A DNA stretch of 64,000 nucleotides, from contig NZ_PYAV01000001.1 in NCBI RefSeq assembly GCF_003014715.1, positions 124,001 through 188,000 on the forward strand, read 5' to 3'. Source of the stretch: Salsuginibacillus halophilus (lineage in GTDB: Bacteria; Bacillota; Bacilli; Bacillales; Marinococcaceae). The notes beneath the pieces were generated by a model. The model was given only the letters and a program-made list of their open reading frames with translations. It did not search any database and was not told the DNA's origin. Positions 56,537 through 64,000 of the stretch are shown here, piece by piece; position 1 is the first letter of the stretch; each line of letters opens with the position of its first letter. The position numbers and the translations under genes were made by a program.

Positions 56537-58162
56537 ATGAATGAAGAGCAACGCAAAACGTTTGAAGCTGCACAGTCAGAGCCAAACAATAACAGCACAA
56601 ACGATGCTGCGTCGAAACAAAATAAAGATTACAGCAAATACTTCGACTTCTCCCAGGCTGAAGTAACAGAAAACCCAGAGGGTAAAACGTATATGCGTAT
56701 CGGCGGCCGCGATATTTTAATCAATGATCAACCGGATCACAAAAAGGGTAAGCGCCGCGGTAAAGAAGAAGTAGAGGTGCATTACGATTTTAAAATCCCG
56801 GAAATGATGAAAAATATTGGGGCAGGGAAGCACTACATGATCCGCACGTACGGGTGTCAAATGAACGTACACGATACGGAGAATATGTCCGGTATTTTAG
56901 AAGAAATGGGCTTTACTGCAACAACAGACGTTTATGAGGCAGACCTTGTCTTGTTAAATACGTGTGCGATCCGTGAAAATGCTGAAAACAAAGTGTTCGG
57001 TGAAATTGGAAATTTAAAACCGTTAAAAAAAGAAAAACCGGAGCTTATCGTCGGCATTTGTGGTTGTATGTCGCAGGAAGAGTCAGTCGTTAATAAAATT
57101 TTAGAAAAACATCAGCACGTTGACCTCGTCTTCGGTACCCACAACATTCACCGTCTGCCGAACTTGTTGACCGATGCCATTCAAGGCAAAGAAATGGTCA
57201 TTGAAGTTTGGACAAAAGAAGGTGATGTTGTTGAAAATATGCCGCGTAAACGTGAAGGTCGCACGCAGGCATGGGTGAACATTATGTACGGCTGTGACAA
57301 GTTCTGTACGTACTGCATTGTACCTTATACCCGGGGCAAAGAGCGGAGCCGGCATAAAGAAGATATTATTGCGGAAGTGCGGGATTTAGCAAGACAAGGC
57401 TACAAAGAAATCACGCTGCTCGGTCAAAACGTAAACGCCTACGGTAAAGACTTAGGTGAGGGTTATGGCCTCGGCGAATTAATGGATGAGATTCGAAAAG
57501 TTGATATTCCGCGTGTACGCTTTACAACGAGCCACCCGCGCGACTTTGACGATCACTTAATTGAAGTGCTTGCGAAAGGCGGCAACCTTGTTGAACACAT
57601 TCATCTACCGGTTCAACATGGTAACAATGACATCTTGAAGTTGATGGCTCGTAAATATACACGCGAGCATTACGTCGAACTTGCGCGTAAGATTAAAGAA
57701 GCGATTCCTCAAGCTTCATTTACAACAGACTTGATCGTTGGTTTCCCAAATGAAACTGAAGAGCAGTTTGAGGATATGCTGTCCCTTGTACGTGAGATGG
57801 AATATGACAGTGCATTCACATATATTTATTCCCCGCGCGAAGGTACACCTGCCGCGAAAATGCAAGATAACGTACCTGATGAAGTGAAAAAAGACCGGCT
57901 GCGGCGGTTAAATGAACTCGTTAACGATATTTCCGCCCGTAAAAATCAGGCTTATGAAGGTGAGACGGTCGAAGTCCTCCTTGAAGGTGAAAGTAAAAAA
58001 GATCCAGACGTTCTTGCCGGCCGTACACGCACGAACCGTCTTGTCAATGTTCGGGCACCGAGGTCAAAAATCGGACAATTAATTTATGTAAAAATTACTG
58101 AAGCGAAAACGTGGTCGCTCAACGGCACGTACGTGGAAGAACCAGAGGTGACATTAACATGA
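56537..58162 (+). CDS. miaB: tRNA-2-methylthio-N6-dimethylallyladenosine synthase
   Basis: Radical-SAM methylthiotransferase acting on ms2i6A37 of tRNA. 541 aa, about 30 longer than B. subtilis, the extra being in the Asn/Lys-rich N-terminus. First cluster cysteines in [16 protein letters not shown] and [10 protein letters not shown]; the radical SAM CxxxCxxC is Cys253, 257, 260 ([17 protein letters not shown]); C-terminal TRAM domain. SD AAAGGAG. The stop overlaps ricA (ATGA). Confidence 0.96.
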   Translation: MNEEQRKTFEAAQSEPNNNSTNDAASKQNKDYSKYFDFSQAEVTENPEGKTYMRIGGRDILINDQPDHKKGKRRGKEEVEVHYDFKIPEMMKNIGAGKHYMIRTYGCQMNVHDTENMSGILEEMGFTATTDVYEADLVLLNTCAIRENAENKVFGEIGNLKPLKKEKPELIVGICGCMSQEESVVNKILEKHQHVDLVFGTHNIHRLPNLLTDAIQGKEMVIEVWTKEGDVVENMPRKREGRTQAWVNIMYGCDKFCTYCIVPYTRGKERSRHKEDIIAEVRDLARQGYKEITLLGQNVNAYGKDLGEGYGLGELMDEIRKVDIPRVRFTTSHPRDFDDHLIEVLAKGGNLVEHIHLPVQHGNNDILKLMARKYTREHYVELARKIKEAIPQASFTTDLIVGFPNETEEQFEDMLSLVREMEYDSAFTYIYSPREGTPAAKMQDNVPDEVKKDRLRRLNELVNDISARKNQAYEGETVEVLLEGESKKDPDVLAGRTRTNRLVNVRAPRSKIGQLIYVKITEAKTWSLNGTYVEEPEVTLT

Positions 58163-58590
58163 GTGAAGCAAAGTATACCCGTAAAGACATCGTAGAAGAG
58201 GCGCGCAACCTCGGTAAAATGATGGCAGAAACAGAAGAAGTTGCGTTTTTTAAAGAAGCAGAAGCAAAAATTAATCAAAACATTAAAGTACAGGAACTTA
58301 TTAAAAAAATTAAAGATAAGCAGAAGCAGGCAGTAAACTTAAAGCATTACAATAAAACTGAAGCGCTAAGAAAAGCAGAAGCAGAGCTTGAGCAGCTGCA
58401 TGAAGAAATTGAAGCTATTCCTATTGTTCAAGAATTTCAGCAGTCCCAACGTACGGTCAACGATATGCTTCAGCTCGTTTCAACGACTGTCTCAAACTCA
58501 ATTACTGATGAGATTATTGAATCTACCGGCGGCGATCAGCTAAAAGGTCAAACCGGCCCGAATCCGTTTCATGAGCTACGCACCCGGTAA
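58159..58590 (+). CDS. ricA: RicA/YmcA family regulator
   Basis: 143 aa helical protein ([20 protein letters not shown] then [20 protein letters not shown]). In B. subtilis RicA forms the Y-complex with RicF and RicT, which steers RNase Y and affects sporulation, competence and biofilm. The ATG at 58159 overlaps the miaB stop. No cysteine appears in the sequence, unlike some homologues that help bind Fe-S clusters. Confidence 0.9.
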   Translation: MSEAKYTRKDIVEEARNLGKMMAETEEVAFFKEAEAKINQNIKVQELIKKIKDKQKQAVNLKHYNKTEALRKAEAELEQLHEEIEAIPIVQEFQQSQRTVNDMLQLVSTTVSNSITDEIIESTGGDQLKGQTGPNPFHELRTR

Positions 58591-58591
58591 A

Positions 58592-58625
58592 GAAACGAAC
58601 CCCGGCACAATGAATGCCGGGTTTC
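58592..58625 (+). terminator. Hairpin after ricA
   Basis: CCCGGCA and TGCCGGG pair with a GAAAC/GTTTC outer extension; no long T-run. Confidence 0.55.
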
Positions 58626-58795
58626 ACCTCTACACATAAAATTTCACGTACCGTAATATGCTTATACTTAAATCAAAGCTTTTGATGCTCGTCAAAAAAC
58701 ATTTCATGACAATCACCGGACCGGCATACAGATGAAGAGAGATCAGCCCTGCGTTTTTGGTGCGGATCAAGCATAATAATTAAGGAGGGGTCGGC

Positions 58796-59365
58796 TTGGC
58801 TCAGCAAAATTCACCTTCATACCGGGAAATCATTACGAAAGCAGTGTGCGGTAAAGGGAAGAATTATTCAAAAGCAACGCATACGTTAAAGCCCGGCAAC
58901 CGGCCGACGAGCATTTTAGGCTGCTGGATTATTAACCATGATTATGATGCAGAAAAGCAAGGGGACAGCATTGATGTGATCGGAACTTATGATGTAAACG
59001 TCTGGTATTCCTACGATAAAAATACAAAGACCGATGTTTACTCCGAAACCATTAACTACAAAGAAAAAGTTCCCTTAACGATGCGCGATGAAGCTATTAT
59101 CTCAACGGATCAAGATGTACTCGCGCGTACGTTAAAGCAGCCAAACGCTCTTGATGCATCCATTGGTGAAAATGAAGAAGACATTTACGTTGATGTTGAG
59201 CGGGAGTTTGCTTGTGAGCTCGTTGGTGAAACGAAAATCACTGTCCAAATGCATCCGGAACAAGAAGACGATCAGTACAAAGACGTTAAATGGGATGAAC
59301 AGGTAGCTGATGATGAGTTTCGGGAGATTGAGCCTCACTTTTTAACTCATGAGGAAGATGACTAA
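58796..59365 (+). CDS. cotE: Outer spore coat morphogenetic protein CotE
   Basis: 189 aa (B. subtilis 181). Conserved YREIITKAVCGKGKNYSKAT, GCWIINHDYDAEKQGDSIDV and DINVWYSYDKNTKT-like blocks (here DVNVWYSYDKNTKTDV). CotE organises the outer coat in the mother cell. Acidic C-terminus as in the family. TTG start after AAGGAGGGG. In the 205-bp gap upstream, CATACAGA at 58725 resembles a sigma-E -10 but a clear -35 is lacking. Stands before mutS as in B. subtilis. Confidence 0.94.
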   Translation: MAQQNSPSYREIITKAVCGKGKNYSKATHTLKPGNRPTSILGCWIINHDYDAEKQGDSIDVIGTYDVNVWYSYDKNTKTDVYSETINYKEKVPLTMRDEAIISTDQDVLARTLKQPNALDASIGENEEDIYVDVEREFACELVGETKITVQMHPEQEDDQYKDVKWDEQVADDEFREIEPHFLTHEEDD

Positions 59366-59383
59366 AATGTTCAGCAAAGTAAG

Positions 59384-59424
59384 CCGGAAGCGTTCGCGTA
59401 ATCGTGAGTGCTTCCGCTTTTTTT
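59384..59424 (+). terminator. Rho-independent terminator after cotE
   Basis: CGGAAGCG and TGCTTCCG with one G-U pair, inner TCGCG/CGTGA pairing, then seven T. Confidence 0.88.
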
Positions 59425-59437
59425 GTGAATTTCAATG

Positions 59438-59456
59438 TATGCTATAATGTAGCATA
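59438..59456 (+). promoter_or_regulatory. mutS promoter -10 inside a palindrome
   Basis: TATGCTATAATGTAGCATA: 7-bp inverted repeat TATGCTA/TAGCATA around a 5-base centre. It contains TGC-TATAAT, an extended -10. The -35 is poor (TTTTTG). A repressor-like site over the -10 is possible. Confidence 0.6.
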
Positions 59457-59482
59457 GATCGACGAACGTGGAGGAATGAATT

Positions 59483-62083
59483 GTGGCAAAGACAACCCCG
59501 ATGATGGAGCAGTATTTACATATTAAGTCGCACTATCAAGATGCGTTTCTCTTTTTTCGGCTCGGTGATTTTTACGAGCTGTTTTTTGATGATGCAGAAC
59601 AAGCTGCCCGAGAACTAGAGATTACATTGACAAAGCGTGGCTCAGGAGATGATGCCATCCCAATGTGCGGTGTGCCTCATCATTCATCATCAACTTACAT
59701 TACCCAGCTGACATCAAAAGGATATAAAATCGCCATTTGCGAACAGGTAGAAAACCCAGAAGATGCCAAAGGGGTTGTGAAGCGCGAAGTTACAAAAGTT
59801 GTAACCCCTGGTACTGTCGTGGAAGAATCAGCGGTTCAGGCGGCAGAGAATCATTTCATTGCTGCTGTTGAACGGCTTGAAGGTGAGCGGTCTGTGTTTG
59901 CACGCACCGATTTAACAACAGGACGGACGGCGGTTATGCCCCTTGAAAATGAGCGGGCGCTCCGCCGTGAACTTTCTGCTTCCGGCATGAAAGAAATCAT
60001 TGCAGCAGAGGGTGAGACGTCGTTTTGGCAAAATGCTGCACACGAAGCCGGTGTAGTGATTTCTGAAGAACCGGAACTTGCTGCAGTTAGTGGTGAAAAT
60101 GAAGCGTTTTTCCATAACCTCGATGAAACTGTGTATCAAACAGTAGCAGCACGACTCCTTGCTTATTTATACAGCACACAAAAGCGTAGTTTAACACATA
60201 TGCAGCCAGCTGTGATTGAAGAACCAGCCCGTTACATGAAGCTTGATATTGCTTCAAAACGAAATCTTGAACTCGTACAGACGATGCTTGATCAGACGAA
60301 AAAAGGCTCACTGCTTGCTTTAATCGACGAAACAAAAACAGCGATGGGAGCCCGGCTTTTAAAACGATGGCTGGAGCGGCCGGGCTTTGATGAGCCGGAA
60401 ATTAACCGGCGTCTAAACTTTGTGGAACAAGCTGTGCAGCAGTCGTTTAAGCGAGATGATCTGCGTGATGCACTCACCCATGTTTATGATTTAGAGCGTT
60501 TAGCCGGAAAAGTTTCTTATGGAAATGTAAACGCCCGTGAACTTATTCAGCTGCGGAACTCATTACGCGAGATTCCGGAAATTCAAGGGATTACAGCTTC
60601 ACTTGATGAAAGCTACAGCAGCCGGTTAGAAGCAGCATTTCAAGCGATGGCTCAATTAGAGCGCCGCCTTACAGAAGCTTTAATTGATGAACCACCGGTA
60701 AGTATTACAGACGGCGGTATGATTCAGGACGGTTATCACGATAAGCTTGACCAATACCGTGAAGCGAGCCGAAACGGAAAAACGTGGATTTCTAATTTAG
60801 AACAAAGTGAACGAAGTGAAACAGGCATCAAATCTTTAAAAGTTGGGTTTAATAAAGTTTTTGGCTATTATATTGAAGTAACAAAACCAAATATTCCTTC
60901 GCTTCCTGAAGGCCGCTATGAGCGTAAGCAGACGTTGACGAATGCAGAACGCTTTGTCACACCGGAGTTAAAAGAGAAAGAGCAGCTCATTCTAGAAGCC
61001 CAGGAGCAGATTGACGACCTTGAGTACCGCTTATTTTTAGAACTACGTGAACAAGTAGCTCTCTGCATCCCTGATCTGCAGGCGTTAGCAGCTGCAGTTA
61101 GTGAGATTGATGTGTTGCAGGGGTTTGCAAAAGTGAGCGAAGAAAAAGGCTACACCCGTCCGTCGTTTTCTACAAACGGCCGGCTTTATTTGAAAAACAG
61201 CCGGCACCCGGTTGTTGAAGAAGTGGTCAGCCGCCACCGCTACGTTGCGAATGACATCGAACTTGACCCTACCCGCCGTACTCTTTTAATTACTGGACCG
61301 AACATGGCTGGTAAAAGCACGTATATGCGGCAGACAGCGCTCGCTTCAGTCATGGCGCAGACGGGCTGTTTCGTAGCAGCTGATGAAGCTGAGCTTCCTT
61401 TGTTTGATCAAGTGTTCACGCGCATTGGTGCTGCAGACGACTTAGCTTCAGGTGAAAGTACGTTTATGGTGGAAATGAAAGAAGCGCAGTACGCTTTAAC
61501 ACACGCGACCACAAACAGCTTGATTCTGCTTGATGAAATCGGGCGCGGGACCTCAACTTATGATGGCATGGCGCTTGCACAAGCAATTGTTGAGTACATT
61601 CATGAAAAAATTCAGGCGAAAACGTTATTTTCGACGCACTATCATGAGTTAACAACGCTCGGCGATACCATTTCCGGTATTCAAAACGTTCATGCCGCCT
61701 GTACTGAAGAAGACGGGCGCGTTGTTTTTTTACACAAAATTCAAGATGGAAGTGCCGACCGAAGTTACGGAGTTTATGTGGCCCAGCTTGCTGAACTCCC
61801 AGATGCTGTCATTGAACGCTCGGAAGCGCTGCTTGCATCTTTTGAACAGCAAGAAGGTACGAAGGAAGCGCAGCAAGTGAGTCGAGAAGAAGAGCAGCTG
61901 CCGCTGTTCACATTTGAGCCGGCGCCTCCTGAGATTGAAACACCTCAGCAAAAAACGTCGACTGCCAAGGATTCTCAGGATGAGGCGGTGCTTGAAGCGG
62001 TTAAATCAGTAGAGGTGCTGCACATGACGCCAATGGAGGCACTTGAGAAAATTCAAGCGTGGCAGAAACGCTTAAATGAATAA
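59483..62083 (+). CDS. mutS: DNA mismatch repair protein MutS
   Basis: Mismatch recognition ATPase. 866 aa (B. subtilis 858). Mismatch-reading F-Y-E motif in LGDFYELFFDD (residues 30-32), connector and lever/clamp domains, then Walker A TGPNMAGKSTYMRQ near 605-612, Walker B LILLDEIGRGTSTYDGMALA and C-terminal helix-turn-helix. The GTG start follows GTGGAGG. Followed by mutL after 15 bp. Confidence 0.97.
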   Translation: MAKTTPMMEQYLHIKSHYQDAFLFFRLGDFYELFFDDAEQAARELEITLTKRGSGDDAIPMCGVPHHSSSTYITQLTSKGYKIAICEQVENPEDAKGVVKREVTKVVTPGTVVEESAVQAAENHFIAAVERLEGERSVFARTDLTTGRTAVMPLENERALRRELSASGMKEIIAAEGETSFWQNAAHEAGVVISEEPELAAVSGENEAFFHNLDETVYQTVAARLLAYLYSTQKRSLTHMQPAVIEEPARYMKLDIASKRNLELVQTMLDQTKKGSLLALIDETKTAMGARLLKRWLERPGFDEPEINRRLNFVEQAVQQSFKRDDLRDALTHVYDLERLAGKVSYGNVNARELIQLRNSLREIPEIQGITASLDESYSSRLEAAFQAMAQLERRLTEALIDEPPVSITDGGMIQDGYHDKLDQYREASRNGKTWISNLEQSERSETGIKSLKVGFNKVFGYYIEVTKPNIPSLPEGRYERKQTLTNAERFVTPELKEKEQLILEAQEQIDDLEYRLFLELREQVALCIPDLQALAAAVSEIDVLQGFAKVSEEKGYTRPSFSTNGRLYLKNSRHPVVEEVVSRHRYVANDIELDPTRRTLLITGPNMAGKSTYMRQTALASVMAQTGCFVAADEAELPLFDQVFTRIGAADDLASGESTFMVEMKEAQYALTHATTNSLILLDEIGRGTSTYDGMALAQAIVEYIHEKIQAKTLFSTHYHELTTLGDTISGIQNVHAACTEEDGRVVFLHKIQDGSADRSYGVYVAQLAELPDAVIERSEALLASFEQQEGTKEAQQVSREEEQLPLFTFEPAPPEIETPQQKTSTAKDSQDEAVLEAVKSVEVLHMTPMEALEKIQAWQKRLNE

Positions 62084-62098
62084 ACAGGAGGTACCGGC

Positions 62099-63961
62099 GT
62101 GGGACACATTCAACTTTTAAATGACCAATTAACAAACAAAATTGCTGCAGGGGAAGTTGTTGAGCGGCCGGCCTCAGTTGTGAAAGAGCTTGTAGAAAAT
62201 GCAGTGGATGCAGGAAGCACTCAAATTGAAATCGAAGCTGAAGAAGCAGGCTTATCTTTCATCCGAGTTACCGATAACGGACATGGCATGGATGAAAATG
62301 ATGCGAAGCAGGCGGTATTTCGGCATGCAACGAGTAAAATCGCGACTGAAGATGATTTGTTCTCGATACAAACCCTCGGCTTTCGCGGTGAAGCACTACC
62401 GAGTATTGCCTCAGTTGCCCGGTTGGAGCTCGAAACAGGCACCGGCGATGGTCCTGGCATGCATTTCGCCTATCAGGGCGGCCATCTCATTGCCGAATCT
62501 AAAACACAAGCCCGTCAAGGTACAACAATCGCGGTGCACGAGCTGTTTTTTAATACACCGGCACGGCTAAAGCATATGAAAACGATCAATACTGAACTCG
62601 GACGGATGACAGATGTTGTAAACCGTATGGCGTTGGCCCATCCGAATATATCGTTTCTTTTCACGCATAACGGGCGCCGCATCTTATTTACGAACGGTTA
62701 TAACGATCTGCAGACGGTGATTGCCTCGATTTACGGGCGGCAAACAGCAAAAAAAATGGTTACGGTTGAAAAGAATACGGCAGATTACAGCATTTATGGG
62801 TTTGTTGGTCTCCCTGAAGTTTACCGGGCATCAAGAAATTATATTTCAGCTGTGATTAACGGCCGCTACGTGCAGCATATCCCGCTTGCGAGAGCTGTTG
62901 AAAAGGCTTATCATACGCTGCTTCCGATCGGTAAATATCCTGTCGTTGTTCTTCATATTACAATGGATCCTGTGCTTGTTGATGTGAATGTTCATCCAGC
63001 AAAGCTTGATGTAAGGCTGAGTAAAGAGGAAGAACTGCTCGAATCAATTACAGAAGCGGTAGGCGCTGCTTTAAAAAAAGAACGGTTAATTCCTGATACC
63101 GGTGCACAAGCAGCAAAAGAAAAAGCAGCAAATGCAAAGCAGATTCCTTTGTCGTTCCCTCAAACTGCAGCAAAGACAGAAGAAGTGTTTGAAGAAACGT
63201 CAGAAGCCATGCACCATCAAATAAGTCACGTCTACGAGTCACCAGCAGAAATCCGGCCAGCCGGTGAGTCAGCTGGATCAAGTGTAGATGGATTTACAAG
63301 TGAGGCAGAAAAAGTAACCACACCAACTACTGCAACAACGGAGCCAAGTTCCGAGGATCGTGAAACAGCTGCACCAGACGTGCCGCATATGGAGCCAATC
63401 GGTCAGCTGCATGGTACTTACATTTTAGCTCAGAATGAAGATGGATTATTTATGATTGATCAACACGCGGCAGAAGAACGGCTGAAATATGAGTGGTTTA
63501 AAAAGAAAACGGCAGAAGTCACCCCGCATGTTCAAGAGCTCCTAATGCCGTTAACGTTGGAGCTAAGCCCAGATGAAGCAGCATTAGTTGAAGATAAACA
63601 AGCCCCACTTGAAGAAGTCGGTGTCTTTTTGGAGCGCTTTGGTACACATACGTACCGGGTGCGGGCAACCCCTGTCTGGTTCCCAGAAGGTGATGAAAAA
63701 TCTGTTATCCAGGAAATTCTTGAGCACATGAAAAACCGGCGGGAAGTGCATGTTGGTGAGCTGAAAGATGAAGCAGCGATGATGATGGCCTGTAAAGCAG
63801 CTATTAAAGCAAACCGTCACTTAAGGACAGATGAGATGCTCGCGTTAATTCAAGATTTACAAGCGTGTGAGGACCCATATACATGCCCGCACGGTCGTCC
63901 GATCATTATTCATTTTTCAACGTATGATATGGAAAAAATGTTTAAACGGGTCATGAATTAA
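62099..63961 (+). CDS. mutL: DNA mismatch repair protein MutL
   Basis: 620 aa. GHKL ATPase domain: [20 protein letters not shown] (Glu30, Asn34), [18 protein letters not shown] and [10 protein letters not shown]. Variable acidic linker about 340-425. C-terminal endonuclease motif [12 protein letters not shown] from Asp454, with [12 protein letters not shown] and CPHGRP, so it has the nicking activity of Firmicute MutL. GTG start after AGGAGGTACC. Confidence 0.97.
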   Translation: MGHIQLLNDQLTNKIAAGEVVERPASVVKELVENAVDAGSTQIEIEAEEAGLSFIRVTDNGHGMDENDAKQAVFRHATSKIATEDDLFSIQTLGFRGEALPSIASVARLELETGTGDGPGMHFAYQGGHLIAESKTQARQGTTIAVHELFFNTPARLKHMKTINTELGRMTDVVNRMALAHPNISFLFTHNGRRILFTNGYNDLQTVIASIYGRQTAKKMVTVEKNTADYSIYGFVGLPEVYRASRNYISAVINGRYVQHIPLARAVEKAYHTLLPIGKYPVVVLHITMDPVLVDVNVHPAKLDVRLSKEEELLESITEAVGAALKKERLIPDTGAQAAKEKAANAKQIPLSFPQTAAKTEEVFEETSEAMHHQISHVYESPAEIRPAGESAGSSVDGFTSEAEKVTTPTTATTEPSSEDRETAAPDVPHMEPIGQLHGTYILAQNEDGLFMIDQHAAEERLKYEWFKKKTAEVTPHVQELLMPLTLELSPDEAALVEDKQAPLEEVGVFLERFGTHTYRVRATPVWFPEGDEKSVIQEILEHMKNRREVHVGELKDEAAMMMACKAAIKANRHLRTDEMLALIQDLQACEDPYTCPHGRPIIIHFSTYDMEKMFKRVMN

Positions 63962-64000
63962 TGAGCAATTCATATCGCTTAACCTTGCAAAACGGGTTTT
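63961..64000 (+). CDS. Start of a further gene, cut by the window end
   Basis: An ATG overlaps the mutL stop (TAATG) and the frame stays open for its 13 visible codons ([13 protein letters not shown]). Too short to name. The overlap suggests co-translation with mutL. Confidence 0.5.
   Translation, partial: MSNSYRLTLQNGF

Noticed and set aside
1-64000. tRNA, rRNA genes or CRISPR arrays
   Set aside because: No cloverleaf, rRNA-like segment or regularly spaced direct repeats noticed when reading the sequence.

Overview
The window is a gene-dense chromosomal stretch from an endospore-forming Firmicute of the Bacillales. Every confident gene lies on the + strand. The order rpsB-tsf-pyrH-frr-uppS-cdsA-dxr-rseP-proS-polC-rimP-nusA-ylxR-ylxQ-infB-ylxP-rbfA-truB-ribF-rpsO-pnp, then the dpa/asd/dap block, rnjB, spoIIIE, the ymf genes, pgsA, cinA, recA, rny, ymdB, spoVS, miaB, ricA, cotE, mutS and mutL, closely follows the Bacillus subtilis map. 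Several proteins carry long acidic tails or linkers (RpsB, NusA, and above all the RodZ-like YmfM), which hints at a halophilic or alkaliphilic member of the Bacillaceae. The genus cannot be fixed from this window.

Layout. 1-9.3 kb: translation factors, UMP kinase, prenyl and phospholipid synthesis, isoprenoid synthesis, the site-2 protease and prolyl-tRNA synthetase. 9.3-24.6 kb: PolC, the rimP-nusA-infB-rbfA operon, truB, ribF, rpsO, pnp and a degenerate polysaccharide deacetylase. 24.6-31.8 kb: M16 peptidase, a sporulation PRC-barrel protein, and the dipicolinate/lysine pathway (dpaAB, asd, dapG, dapA), with a sigma-K-like promoter before dpaA. 31.8-32.9 kb: about 1.07 kb with no recognisable gene. 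32.9-47.5 kb: rnjB, spoIIIE, ymfF/H/I/J/K/M, pgsA, cinA, a DEAD-box helicase, and recA with a LexA-type box. 47.6-51.0 kb: an overlapping four-gene cassette (SbcD/Mre11-like phosphoesterase plus an SMC/Rad50-like ATPase split over three reading frames) that is not part of the B. subtilis order. 51.2-64 kb: rny, ymdB, spoVS, an ABC-class ATPase, miaB-ricA, cotE, mutS-mutL and the first codons of one further gene.

Two things stand out. The first is the recA-adjacent split Mre11/Rad50-like cassette, in which the zinc-hook CxxC ends the first ATPase polypeptide and the return coil and C-terminal head are separate proteins. The second is a pair of related 517- and 591-bp non-coding repeats, at about 25.9 and 55.8 kb and in opposite orientation. 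Each has short inverted ends, sits inside a Rho-independent terminator, and is flanked by a duplicate of that terminator's whole hairpin. Smaller points include a hairpin over the ribosome-binding site of ylxY, a near-consensus promoter for rny that overlaps the end of the cassette, and a palindrome over the mutS -10 region.
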